The notes under the pieces are model-generated. The model searched no databases and was not told where the DNA came from. It saw only the letters and a program-made list of their open reading frames with translations. From positions 17,317 through 81,316 of the forward strand of contig JANWKT010000013.1 of NCBI GenBank assembly GCA_025451235.1: 64,000 nt of DNA. Reading direction: 5' to 3'. Position numbers and translations under genes: made by a program. Of this stretch, positions 53,872 to 62,746 are shown one piece after another. This stretch comes from Flavobacteriales bacterium (lineage in GTDB: Bacteria; Bacteroidota; Bacteroidia; CAIKAF01). Position 1 is the first letter of the stretch, and each line of letters starts with the position of its first letter.

Positions 53872-54819
53872 TTACATGTTCTTATAGCCTTTTCCCCACT
53901 CTTCCAATTCTTCCTTGCTCCATAACGAGGGATAGAATATCCTAAGCTGGAACCTGGGAGGTAAATATTTCTGCCAATTGGTGCCCCCGGTTGCCTTGAT
54001 ATCCTCCGGGTCTTTCTGCAGATATCTAACGGCAGATTTATAATGCGATAGAGGCCAATTTATATTTACATTCAGATCAAATTGCTTCAGTTCCTGGACA
54101 AGTTCCGGGTCTTTTTGATCGGCATCCGATAGTTGGAGGTATCGATCAAACAAGGTTTTTCCCTGGAGCATTTCAGCCGTATCTATAATTTGGTCGGAAT
54201 ACTTTTGCTCAAATTGTTTAAGGGTAAGCGTTTTCTTCCCACTGGCCAATTCCGTAGCCCCCTTTTTCCAATAGATATTATTATACATATCACGGATCGA
54301 AGCTTGCTTATTTTTTCGCATTTCCTCTTTTACTTCTTTATCAACGAGCTCGATGAATGGTGTGGCATATACTTCAATGATCCTGTATTGAGCCGATTGA
54401 AATCCACTGGCTGGCAATAATGACATCCTGAATTTTAGGAATTGATCCACTTCCATACCGGTTACCATGATCTCAAAAGAACGGGTGAGGTTCTCGAAAT
54501 AAGAGTTGATACGATGGATCCTGGTTTTTAAAAATGAAACCGACAGCTCCTTGGTAGAGGTGATCTGTTTTAATTCATGTAAACTGAGTTTAAAATAAAG
54601 CTCGGTAATCTGGTGGTACATGATAAAAATTTCCTCATCGGGAAAAGGAGTTTTAGGATTTTGAAGGCTGAGTAAAGTATCTACATGTATATAGTCCCAA
54701 TAGGTAAGATAATCAGCATACAATAATCCGTCAAGGTATGAAACAAGGTCTTGCCCCATGGCATTATATTTTTCCTGAAGTTGGGCTAACCTTTGCTGCA
54801 TTTCATTGCTTATTTCCAT
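53872..54819 (-). CDS. tryptophan 2,3-dioxygenase family protein
   Basis: 315 residues, all helical. MYHQITELYFKLSLHELKQI contains the distal His of the haem pocket; PASGFQSAQYRIIEVY and ATGGTNWQKYLPP match tryptophan 2,3-dioxygenase. It would open the indole ring of tryptophan to N-formylkynurenine, the first step of the kynurenine route. It is longer than the 280-residue type of Xanthomonas. It is divergent from the pterin genes, with adjacent promoters. A 7-bp hairpin with a long loop (TAAGCCC 53816-53822 with GGGCTTA 53868-53874) marks its 3' end. Confidence 0.88.
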   Translation of the reverse strand: MEISNEMQQRLAQLQEKYNAMGQDLVSYLDGLLYADYLTYWDYIHVDTLLSLQNPKTPFPDEEIFIMYHQITELYFKLSLHELKQITSTKELSVSFLKTRIHRINSYFENLTRSFEIMVTGMEVDQFLKFRMSLLPASGFQSAQYRIIEVYATPFIELVDKEVKEEMRKNKQASIRDMYNNIYWKKGATELASGKKTLTLKQFEQKYSDQIIDTAEMLQGKTLFDRYLQLSDADQKDPELVQELKQFDLNVNINWPLSHYKSAVRYLQKDPEDIKATGGTNWQKYLPPRFQLRIFYPSLWSKEELEEWGKGYKNM

Positions 54820-54839
54820 AGGATATAAAAATTTATGGC

Positions 54840-54847
54840 CAAAGGTA
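54840..54847 (-). promoter_or_regulatory. -7 promoter box of the tryptophan dioxygenase gene
   Basis: Minus-strand TACCTTTG, a perfect TAnnTTTG, 20 nt before the ATG at 54819. Confidence 0.6.
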
Positions 54848-54904
54848 TAAAGATTCTTTTGGCTACACCATGAGATAAATCAGGTTTAAAACCAAAGAAT
54901 CCCT

Positions 54905-54912
54905 TATCTTTG
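54905..54912 (+). promoter_or_regulatory. -7 promoter box of the pterin operon
   Basis: TATCTTTG, a perfect TAnnTTTG, 15 nt before the ATG at 54928. It excludes a TTG start at 54910, which lies inside the box. Confidence 0.65.
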
Positions 54913-54927
54913 CTCAAAATTACGGAG

Positions 54928-55341
54928 ATGCTGGTTTATCTTACCAGAAAGGAGCATTTTAATGCGGCTCATAAGCTGTATAATCCTAGCTGGACCAAAG
55001 AAAAGAATGATGAAGTATATGGCAAATGCGCCAATGCAAATTGGCATGGACATAATTTTGATCTATATATTACGATTAAAGGAGCTCCTGATCCAGAAAC
55101 CGGCTTCCTTTTCGACGTAAAAAAGCTGAGTCAGCTCATCCAGGAACATATTACCGAACAATTAGACCATAAAAACCTGAACGTCGATGTGCCGTTTATG
55201 AAGGATAAAATATGTTCTATTGAAAACCTGGTATATGAGATCTGGCACCAGTTGTTGCCTCATCTTCCTGCCGGAGTTAGCTTGCATTGTGTTAAACTCT
55301 ATGAAACCCCCAGGATTTACGTTGAATACTTCGGGGATTAA
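54928..55341 (+). CDS. 6-pyruvoyl-tetrahydropterin synthase / QueD family, copy 1
   Basis: 137 residues from the ATG at 54928. Zinc-binding histidines are in KEHFNAAHKL and ANWHGHNFDL; the catalytic cysteine is in YGKCANANWHGH; the C-terminal substrate Glu is in KLYETPRIYVEY. This family converts dihydroneopterin triphosphate, the FolE product, to 6-pyruvoyl- or 6-carboxy-tetrahydropterin. It lies 14 nt before a paralogue with the same motifs. Whether it makes biopterin or queuosine precursor cannot be decided from motifs alone. Confidence 0.93.
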   Translation: MLVYLTRKEHFNAAHKLYNPSWTKEKNDEVYGKCANANWHGHNFDLYITIKGAPDPETGFLFDVKKLSQLIQEHITEQLDHKNLNVDVPFMKDKICSIENLVYEIWHQLLPHLPAGVSLHCVKLYETPRIYVEYFGD

Positions 55342-55355
55342 ATTATTTTTGTAAT

Positions 55356-55772
55356 ATGCAATCTGGACAAGTAGCTGTTTTTAGGAAGGAACATTTTAAT
55401 TCGGCTCACAGGCTGTTTAACCCGGAATGGGATGATGCTACCAACCTGAAAGTATTTGGAAAATGTGCCAACCCGAATTACCATGGACATAATTACGAAC
55501 TGGTAGTAAAAGTTACCGGAACTCCAGATCTCAAAACAGGTTACGTGATCGACCTAAAACTATTAAGTGATCTTATTAAAAACGAAGTAGTGGATCGATT
55601 TGATCATAGGAACTTAAACTTAGATATTCGGGAGTTTAAAAATTTAAATCCAACTGCCGAAAATATTGCCATTGTTATATTTAATATACTAAGACCGAAA
55701 ATAGATAGTAACCTTTCGCTTCTTATCAGACTCTATGAAACTGAAAGAAACTTTGTAGAATATGAAGGATAA
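55356..55772 (+). CDS. 6-pyruvoyl-tetrahydropterin synthase / QueD family, copy 2
   Basis: 138 residues. The same active-site motifs are present: [30 protein letters not shown] and [14 protein letters not shown]. Roughly half of the residues match copy 1, so this is an old tandem duplication with both copies apparently functional. Its end overlaps the start of folE by 11 nt, which couples it to the gene making its substrate. Confidence 0.93.
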   Translation: MQSGQVAVFRKEHFNSAHRLFNPEWDDATNLKVFGKCANPNYHGHNYELVVKVTGTPDLKTGYVIDLKLLSDLIKNEVVDRFDHRNLNLDIREFKNLNPTAENIAIVIFNILRPKIDSNLSLLIRLYETERNFVEYEG

Positions 55773-56394
55773 TAAAGAAACCATGGAAAAAGAACCAACC
55801 GTATACCATAAAACAGAAAATTTTCCCGAGGAAACCACCTTGAAATTGGCAGCATGCTATCGGGACATCATTATCGGGCTTGGAGAAGATGTGAATAGAG
55901 AAGGGCTGCTGAAAACACCTCTAAGGGTGGCCAGGGCCATGCAATATTTAACCCATGGATATCATGCAAATCCAAAGGAGATATTAAAGTCAGCCATGTT
56001 TGAGGAGGATTATAGTGAAATGGTGATCGTAAAGGACATCGAAATATATTCGATGTGTGAACATCATATGATCCCGTTTTTTGGCAAAGCCCATATTGCC
56101 TATATCCCCAACGGACGTATTTGTGGGCTTTCGAAGATCCCAAGAGTGGTGGATGCTTTTGCCAGGAGATTGCAGGTTCAGGAAAGGCTTACCATGGAGA
56201 TCAGGGATTGTTTACACGAGGTGCTACAGCCCCTGGGAGTAGCGGTGGTAATGGAATGCCACCACCTTTGCATGCAAATGAGAGGTATTCAGAAACAAAA
56301 CTCTGTGACCACCACTTCTGCTTTTACCGGTGAGTTCGAAAAACAGACCACCCGTCAGGAATTCATCTCCCTTTTATCGGCTAAACTTAGCTGA
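55762..56394 (+). CDS. folE: GTP cyclohydrolase I
   Basis: 210 residues. [40 protein letters not shown] (zinc Cys/His) and [15 protein letters not shown] are diagnostic of FolE type I. It converts GTP to dihydroneopterin triphosphate, the substrate of the two upstream synthases. An ATG at 55783 is an alternative start; 55762 overlaps copy 2 by 11 nt. Third gene of the pterin operon. Confidence 0.96.
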   Translation: MKDNKETMEKEPTVYHKTENFPEETTLKLAACYRDIIIGLGEDVNREGLLKTPLRVARAMQYLTHGYHANPKEILKSAMFEEDYSEMVIVKDIEIYSMCEHHMIPFFGKAHIAYIPNGRICGLSKIPRVVDAFARRLQVQERLTMEIRDCLHEVLQPLGVAVVMECHHLCMQMRGIQKQNSVTTTSAFTGEFEKQTTRQEFISLLSAKLS

Positions 56395-56462
56395 TAATCA
56401 ATATAATTGTGATAAATTAAAATCATTTTTATATTCGTATCGTTATTAAACGACTCAAGCGA

Positions 56463-57350
56463 ATGAAGGCATTAATTTTTCCAGGGCAGGGTTCTCAGTT
56501 TCCGGGAATGGGAAGTGATATTTACAATTCATCTCCACAGGCCAAAGAACTTTTTGAACAGGCCAATGAAATATTGGGCTTCCGAATTACAGATATCATG
56601 TTTAACGGAAGTGAGGAAGAATTAAAACAAACCAGAGTTACCCAACCTTCTATTTTTTTGGATTCAGTGATCCGCGCCATTATTGCAGGGGATGATTTAA
56701 AAGCTGAGATGGTAGCGGGACATTCCCTGGGTGAGTTTTCGGCCTTGGTAACCAACGGTTGTTTATCCTATGAAGATGGATTGAGACTGGTGGCGAAAAG
56801 AGCGATGGCTATGCAAAAGGCTTGCGATCTTCAACCTTCTACGATGGCTGCAGTGCTGGCCCTGGATGATGAGATCGTAGAAAGAGTATGTACAGAAATA
56901 GATGGGATTGTGGTACCGGCCAATTATAATTGTCCAGGCCAGTTGGTTATTTCGGGAACTGTTGAGGCAGTGACCAAAGCCTGCGAAGCCATGAAAGCCG
57001 CAGGTGCAAAAAGAGCCATGCTGTTGAATGTAGCAGGTGCTTTTCATTCGCCTTTAATGGCACCGGCACAGCATGAATTAGAAGATGCTATTCATCAGAC
57101 TAACTTTAATACGCCGAATATTCCCATCTACCAAAATATCACTGCATTGCCTTCCACCGATCCCGAAGTGATCAAGCAAAATCTTATCAACCAGTTAACC
57201 GGAGCTGTACGCTGGACCCAGACGGTCCGGAACATGGTGTCTTCTGGAGCAACTGAGTTTATAGAAGTGGGACCGGGCAAAGTTTTACAAGGATTGGTGA
57301 AGAAAATAGAAAGCTCCGTTTCAGCCGGTAGCTATGCCTTTGTTATCTAG
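56463..57350 (+). CDS. fabD: malonyl-CoA:ACP transacylase
   Basis: 295 residues. The N terminus is IFPGQGSQFPGMG; the nucleophile is Ser88 in VAGHSLGEFSALV; the catalytic His is in GAFHSPLM (about 196); and GPGKVLQGLVKK closes the fold. It moves malonyl groups from CoA to ACP for fatty acid synthesis. It lies 68 nt downstream of folE and may have its own promoter (TATATTCG at 56430-56437, weak). Confidence 0.96.
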   Translation: MKALIFPGQGSQFPGMGSDIYNSSPQAKELFEQANEILGFRITDIMFNGSEEELKQTRVTQPSIFLDSVIRAIIAGDDLKAEMVAGHSLGEFSALVTNGCLSYEDGLRLVAKRAMAMQKACDLQPSTMAAVLALDDEIVERVCTEIDGIVVPANYNCPGQLVISGTVEAVTKACEAMKAAGAKRAMLLNVAGAFHSPLMAPAQHELEDAIHQTNFNTPNIPIYQNITALPSTDPEVIKQNLINQLTGAVRWTQTVRNMVSSGATEFIEVGPGKVLQGLVKKIESSVSAGSYAFVI

Positions 57351-57408
57351 CACATACAATCAACTGCAATCAATACAATAAATCATTCTGTTTTGAATAG
57401 GTGCAACC

Positions 57409-58266
57409 CTACTTATTAAAATTGATCGTGGCTTCTAAAGGAAAATAATTGATCAATAGAAGGATGGATAAAACTGCAATAAGCGCAATGATAATAGAAA
57501 TGGTGAGGAATATAAATTGAAAAATACCGGCGATCAAACTCCTGAATTTCCCATAATCATGGAATCTTTTAGCAGCTACCGTACCATGTGAAATGAGGAG
57601 GACCATAAATAATAGCAAACCCCATTTATTGTCTTTGGGATTATCGGAATCCAGAAAATAATAAAACAGCATGATAAGGGTAAGGGGAATAAAATAGACG
57701 ACATAATTATATACTGCGTAGATCATATGATCTACATAATAATGCCGATGTTTGGATCTCAGAAAAATACGGGAGAAGAAGGCAAAAAGGGGAACGGAAA
57801 GAATGATGATATAGACTAAACTTCCGAACAAGGCATGATAGGTGCGCATATGCACCTGGAGTAATGGCTTGAATTCGGGAGAATTTACGTTGATCCCTTT
57901 TTTTACTGCTTCGGTAACGGCCTGTTCATGGGCCACCGAATCAATATCAACCATTAAATTAAATACCAGTAAAAAAACCGCACCAAAAACAAAAAACAAT
58001 CGTATGGGATGGGTATAGGTTTTTCTTCGGCCAGAAGTGTACTCTTTGGCTACCAATCCTGGTTTTGTAAAAAGAAGTTGAAGGGTTTGGTAAAACTTGC
58101 CGTCAATATCCAGTAATTGTTTTAAAAATTCTTTTAGAAGATCACCTATGGGTAATTTAGGTTGAACATTTTCCTGTCCGCAATTTGGACAATACCTTTC
58201 GGCTGTTTCATGTCCGCAATTAAGGCAGTTTTTTTCTGAACGGAGGACCTTTTTAAACATAAACAA
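57409..58266 (-). CDS. DUF3667 membrane protein with zinc ribbon
   Basis: 285 residues. The N-terminal zinc ribbon CLNCGHETAERYCPNCGQEN (about residues 15-34) is followed by GDLLKEFLKQLLDIDGKFYQ and LLFTKPGLVAKEYTSGRR, the DUF3667 signature, then five TM segments. The family is common in Bacteroidota; its role is unknown. The ATG at 58260 is an equally good start. The 5' end abuts the GC-rich MITE-like element. Confidence 0.88.
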   Translation of the reverse strand: MFMFKKVLRSEKNCLNCGHETAERYCPNCGQENVQPKLPIGDLLKEFLKQLLDIDGKFYQTLQLLFTKPGLVAKEYTSGRRKTYTHPIRLFFVFGAVFLLVFNLMVDIDSVAHEQAVTEAVKKGINVNSPEFKPLLQVHMRTYHALFGSLVYIIILSVPLFAFFSRIFLRSKHRHYYVDHMIYAVYNYVVYFIPLTLIMLFYYFLDSDNPKDNKWGLLLFMVLLISHGTVAAKRFHDYGKFRSLIAGIFQFIFLTISIIIALIAVLSILLLINYFPLEATINFNK

Positions 58267-58278
58267 TAATACTGAAAA

Positions 58279-58494
58279 TATGGATTTTTACGGCCAGGGG
58301 GTGAAGCGATATCGTAGCCGGCCCGGGCAGCCATCTGCCTGTAAGGCAGGCCGAGTGGAAGGGATGACAACCAGGCCGGCCTTTACAGGCTGGCTGCCAG
58401 GGTCCGGGTACATAAAGCGGAACACCCGCAGGCCGCCCTTCTATTCCCCAAAGCCGAAGCTATTCCTGCTGGGGACGGGCCCCCCAAATCCATA
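58279..58494. mobile_element. GC-rich MITE-like foldback element
   Basis: Terminal inverted repeats TATGGATTT (58279-58287) and AAATCCATA (58486-58494) bound about 216 bp of GC-rich DNA in an AT-rich setting. If TA is the target duplication, the element itself runs TGGATTT to AAATCCA. Inside, CCCGG 58322-58326 pairs with CCGGG 58404-58408, GGCAGCCA 58326-58333 with TGGCTGCC 58391-58398, and GCCTGTAA 58337-58344 with TTACAGGC 58383-58390. No transposase frame is present. It fills the gap between the DUF3667 gene and the secA promoter (TATTTTAG, 58546-58553). Confidence 0.6.
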
Positions 58495-58584
58495 ATTAAT
58501 ACAAAATTAGAACTGTCGAAGTGTCATTATTTCGGTTTTTGGCCTTATTTTAGTGCCCTCGAAATTAATGATAACTGTAGAAGA

Positions 58585-61500
58585 ATGAGTTTTGTAAATA
58601 AATTATTAGGTAAAGTATTTGGTGACAAAGCCGCTAAAGACCAAAAAGCACTGGCCCCTGTTGCAGATAAAGTGAATGTAGAGTTTAATCAATTGGCGGG
58701 TTTAACCAACGATCAGCTAAGAGAAAAAACATTGGAATTTAAAACCCGCATATCCTCCTACATTCAAACCGAAGAAAATGAAATAAAAGGTCTTCGCGAA
58801 CAAGTTCAGAATAATCCTGAAATGGATGCACGTGATAAAGAAGAAATCTTCGATAGCATTCATAAATTGGAAGTTACCATTAAAGAAAAAATTGAAAAGA
58901 TCCTGGAAGAAATTTTACCGGAGGCATTTGCAGTAGTAAAAGAAACCGGTAGAAGATTCAAGGAAAATGAATTTATAGAAGTTACCGCCACCCAATTCGA
59001 CCGCGACCTTTCGGTAAAAAAGGCGCATGTTACCATACATGGCGATAAAGCGCATTGGGCAAAAAGATGGGACGCAGCAGGTACTGAAGTTGCATGGGAC
59101 ATGGTCCATTATGATGTTCAGTTAATAGGTGGAACCGTTTTGCACCAGGGAAAGATCGCTGAGATGAGCACGGGTGAGGGTAAGACCTTGGTAGGTACTT
59201 TACCTATGTATTTGAATGCATTGCCAGGCAAAGGAGTTCACGTAGTTACGGTGAATGACTACCTGGCCCGTCGTGACTCTGAATGGATGGGAACTTTATT
59301 TGAGTTTCATGGGTTAAGGGTGGACTGTATCGATAAACATCAACCCAATAGCGAAGAAAGAAGGAATGCCTACCTGGCAGATATCACCTATGGTACCAAC
59401 AACGAATTTGGCTTCGATTATTTGCGTGACAATATGGTAAGGGTACCCGAAGAAATGGTACAACGTGGACATAATTATGCCATTGTGGATGAGGTGGATT
59501 CGGTTTTGATCGATGATGCCAGAACACCCTTGATCATTAGCGGTCCAACACCTAAAGGAGAGAACCAGGAATTTTTAAATTATAAACCTAAAGTAGATAA
59601 ACTCGTTGCAGAACAAAGAAAATTCCTGAACCTGCAATTGGCAGAAGCAAAAAAACTGATCAATGGAAGCGGAGCTACCAAGGATGAGAAAAAGGGCGGC
59701 GAATTCTTATTCAGAGCGCATAGGGGATTGCCTAAAAACTCAGCGTTGATCAAGTTCCTGAGTGAACCCGGGATGAAGGTATTGATGCAAAAAACGGAAA
59801 ACCATTATTTACAGGATCAACAAAAGGAAATGCATAAGATCGATCAGGACCTGCTTTTTGTGATCGACGAAAAAAATAATACAGTGGATCTTACGGATAA
59901 AGGGGTGGAGTTTTTAAGCTCCGACGTATCAGATCCAAACTTCTTTGTATTGCCTGAATTGGCAACTGAGCTAGCGATTATTGAAAATGACCTGATTGAA
60001 AAAGAAGAAAAACTGGCCCGCAAAGAAACTTTGATCCGCGATTTCAGCATTAAATCAGAAAGGATCCATACCATCAACCAATTATTAAAATCCTATGCAT
60101 TGTTCGAAAAGGATGTGGACTATGTAGTAATGGATGGGAAGGTAAAGATCGTTGACGAGCAAACGGGCCGTATTTTGGATGGCCGTCGTTATTCGGATGG
60201 TTTACACCAGGCCATTGAAGCCAAGGAAAATGTAAAGGTAGAAGCTGCTACCCAAACGTATGCAACGGTTACGCTTCAAAATTATTTCAGGATGTATAAT
60301 AAGCTGGCCGGAATGACCGGTACAGCCGAAACGGAAGCTAAAGAATTCTGGGATATTTATAAACTGGATGTGGTAGTTATACCCACCAACAGACCGGTGG
60401 TTAGAAAAGATATGAACGATTTGGTATATAAAACCAAGCGTGAAAAATACAATGCCACCATCGACCAGGTGGAGCAATACGTAAAGGAAGGAAGACCGGT
60501 CTTGGTTGGTACTACCTCAGTAGAAATATCCGAATTATTAAGCAGGATGCTTAATATGAAAAAGATCAAGCACCAGGTATTGAATGCAAAACTTCACCAG
60601 AAGGAGGCGGATGTAGTGGCAGAAGCCGGAAAACCCGGAACCGTTACAATTGCAACGAATATGGCGGGTAGGGGAACGGATATTAAATTAGGTCCTGGTG
60701 TGGTGGAAGCAGGTGGTTTGGCCATTATAGGCACCGAGCGACATGAGTCACGCCGGGTTGACAGGCAGTTGCGTGGTCGTGCAGGTAGACAAGGGGATCC
60801 GGGATCATCGCAGTTTTTTGTTTCTCTGGAAGATGACCTCATGCGTTTGTTCGGATCAGAACGGTTGGGTAAATGGATGGATACCTTAGGATTGAAAGAA
60901 GGAGAAGTGATCTCCCATTCAATGATCACCAATTCCATTGGTAAAGCGCAGGTAAGGGTGGAGGAAAACAACTTTGGTATCCGTAAGAGATTATTGGAGT
61001 ATGATGATGTAATGAACAAACAAAGGGAGGCGATCTATAAAAGAAGAAGAAATGCGTTGTTTGGTGATCTGTTATCGATCGATATCGATCATATGATACG
61101 TGACCTCGCCGAAAATATAGTGAACCAGTTTCTGGAAGAAAGAAATTTCGAAGGATTTGAAGTGGAGCTGTACAAAGTATTCTCTATGGGATCTCCGGTA
61201 AATGAAGATGAATTTTTGAGCAGACCGGAAGGAGAAATTGTTGAATTGGTTTTAAAGGGAGCTGAGGAAATTTATAAATCCAGGATGGCTCAGGTGGCTA
61301 AGACTGCTTTTCCAGTGATCAAAAATGTATTTGAGACCCAGAGCCAGCAATACGAAAATATAGTTGTACCAGTTACTGATGGATTAAGAGGAACACAAAT
61401 TGTGGTGAATCTTAAAAAAGCCTATGAGACTCAATGTAAAGAATTGGTGATTGCGATTGAAAAATCCATCAATTTATCCTTGATCGATAATGGCTGGAAA

Positions 61501-61887
61501 GAGCATTTGCGTGAAATGGATGACTTGAAAACCTCCGTACAAAATGCAGTGTATGAACAAAAAGATCCTTTGTTGATCTATAAGCAGGAATCCTTCCAGA
61601 TGTTCCAGGCATTCATTAATGAAGTGAATAAGGATATTATTTCCTTCCTGATGAAAACAGTCATCCCGTCAGACAATGTGCAACAAGCACCTACGGTAAA
61701 GGCACAACAGCCTAAATTACAAACCAGCCGCACGGATAATACCAACAATCCACAGAATCAGGATACCAGAGAAAAGTCGAAACCACAACCTGTAAAAGTG
61801 GATGAAAAGATCGGCAGAAATGATCCTTGTCCATGTGGAAGCGGTAAGAAGTATAAAAACTGTCACGGAAGCAATGTGGCTGTATAA
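58585..61887 (+). CDS. secA: preprotein translocase ATPase SecA
   Basis: 1100 residues, against 901 in E. coli; Bacteroidota SecA is usually this long because of an insert (about 330-430). The Walker A region is [14 protein letters not shown] (about 193-206), and [20 protein letters not shown] is the Walker B/DEAD region. GRGTDIKLG and [20 protein letters not shown] are motor-domain motifs. The C-terminal SEC-C zinc site is [14 protein letters not shown]. It drives unfolded proteins through SecYEG, the first step for all the signal-peptide proteins in this window. Confidence 0.98.
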   Translation: MSFVNKLLGKVFGDKAAKDQKALAPVADKVNVEFNQLAGLTNDQLREKTLEFKTRISSYIQTEENEIKGLREQVQNNPEMDARDKEEIFDSIHKLEVTIKEKIEKILEEILPEAFAVVKETGRRFKENEFIEVTATQFDRDLSVKKAHVTIHGDKAHWAKRWDAAGTEVAWDMVHYDVQLIGGTVLHQGKIAEMSTGEGKTLVGTLPMYLNALPGKGVHVVTVNDYLARRDSEWMGTLFEFHGLRVDCIDKHQPNSEERRNAYLADITYGTNNEFGFDYLRDNMVRVPEEMVQRGHNYAIVDEVDSVLIDDARTPLIISGPTPKGENQEFLNYKPKVDKLVAEQRKFLNLQLAEAKKLINGSGATKDEKKGGEFLFRAHRGLPKNSALIKFLSEPGMKVLMQKTENHYLQDQQKEMHKIDQDLLFVIDEKNNTVDLTDKGVEFLSSDVSDPNFFVLPELATELAIIENDLIEKEEKLARKETLIRDFSIKSERIHTINQLLKSYALFEKDVDYVVMDGKVKIVDEQTGRILDGRRYSDGLHQAIEAKENVKVEAATQTYATVTLQNYFRMYNKLAGMTGTAETEAKEFWDIYKLDVVVIPTNRPVVRKDMNDLVYKTKREKYNATIDQVEQYVKEGRPVLVGTTSVEISELLSRMLNMKKIKHQVLNAKLHQKEADVVAEAGKPGTVTIATNMAGRGTDIKLGPGVVEAGGLAIIGTERHESRRVDRQLRGRAGRQGDPGSSQFFVSLEDDLMRLFGSERLGKWMDTLGLKEGEVISHSMITNSIGKAQVRVEENNFGIRKRLLEYDDVMNKQREAIYKRRRNALFGDLLSIDIDHMIRDLAENIVNQFLEERNFEGFEVELYKVFSMGSPVNEDEFLSRPEGEIVELVLKGAEEIYKSRMAQVAKTAFPVIKNVFETQSQQYENIVVPVTDGLRGTQIVVNLKKAYETQCKELVIAIEKSINLSLIDNGWKEHLREMDDLKTSVQNAVYEQKDPLLIYKQESFQMFQAFINEVNKDIISFLMKTVIPSDNVQQAPTVKAQQPKLQTSRTDNTNNPQNQDTREKSKPQPVKVDEKIGRNDPCPCGSGKKYKNCHGSNVAV

Positions 61888-61888
61888 T

Positions 61889-62374
61889 ATGCCGCGAGTA
61901 TTTTCTATACTTATCTCCTTCTCTATATCTGCTGGAGTTTATTCACAGCAATTTTATTCAATCTCCGGTAAAAAATATGAACTAAAAGGTGAGTTGGTAT
62001 CTACGCTTACTTATCCTGAGGACAAAGACGAGAAAATGATTTCCTATATTTCATTCACCTCCGATTCTATCTATGTTTCTTATGTCCACTATCATACCCG
62101 GCTCAAGGAGACTTACCAATATAGTTTGCTAAAAATGGCCTTGAAGGATATTGACACATCAAGGTTTGAAGTAGGCCAGGATAATTTTTATCAGCCCATG
62201 GCTTTTTCGTTGAGCATCAGAACACTTGGAAAAGCAAGTAAAGTAAATAGTTTTATGAAGATTGGAGGAGTAGCCAGAGAAATGCAAAACAATTTATCTA
62301 GCTTACTGGTGTATTTTGAGTCAAAATCAGATGCGGAAAGTTTTTTAAAGAAAATAATCGAAAGGATCCCTTAA
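61889..62374 (+). CDS. secreted protein of unknown function
   Basis: 161 residues from the ATG at 61889, one base after the secA stop; a longer in-frame start inside secA is rejected because this one begins a signal peptide (MPRVFSILISFSISAGVYSQ). The mature part is beta-rich (YISFTSDSIYVSYVHYHTRL) with a helical C terminus. No family recognised. Possibly cotranscribed with secA. Confidence 0.72.
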   Translation: MPRVFSILISFSISAGVYSQQFYSISGKKYELKGELVSTLTYPEDKDEKMISYISFTSDSIYVSYVHYHTRLKETYQYSLLKMALKDIDTSRFEVGQDNFYQPMAFSLSIRTLGKASKVNSFMKIGGVAREMQNNLSSLLVYFESKSDAESFLKKIIERIP

Positions 62375-62383
62375 TTTTTATAT

Positions 62384-62743
62384 ATGCCATACTTTCTAAA
62401 AAACGAAGTTTCGAACGATCTTACCTTTACCCATTTATATACAGGTATGAACACTGCCCAATTGGCACAATGGGTAGATCAAAGCTTAACCTCACAAAAA
62501 TACAAGCTAAGATTTGGGGAAGCAGGAAATGGGGAGTACGAAAAAGGTGACCGTACGATGCGGTTACTTTTTGGAGCTCTGGTGAGCTATTCTAAAATAC
62601 AGGTAGCCACATTCGCCGTTAACGATTCCACCTCGGGATTAAAAGTGAACCGGACCACTACAGGAATGTCAGGTGGTTTGATTGGCATCAACCAGGTAAA
62701 AAAGGAATTGCAGCGCCTGGCCCATGTCTTTTCGCAAATATAA
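62384..62743 (+). CDS. hypothetical cytoplasmic protein
   Basis: 119 residues without a signal peptide. FLKNEVSNDLTFTHLYTGM is followed by an alpha/beta region and a glycine-rich TTTGMSGGLIGINQVKKEL near the end, which might be a membrane-contacting hairpin. I do not recognise the family. It lies 9 nt after the previous gene and converges with the glycosyltransferase. Confidence 0.65.
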   Translation: MPYFLKNEVSNDLTFTHLYTGMNTAQLAQWVDQSLTSQKYKLRFGEAGNGEYEKGDRTMRLLFGALVSYSKIQVATFAVNDSTSGLKVNRTTTGMSGGLIGINQVKKELQRLAHVFSQI

Positions 62744-62746
62744 TTC

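Noticed and set aside
58280..58495. 71-codon open frame in the GC-rich element.
   Set aside because: It lies wholly inside a palindromic, GC-rich repeat and has an arginine/proline/glycine composition with no leader or motif.
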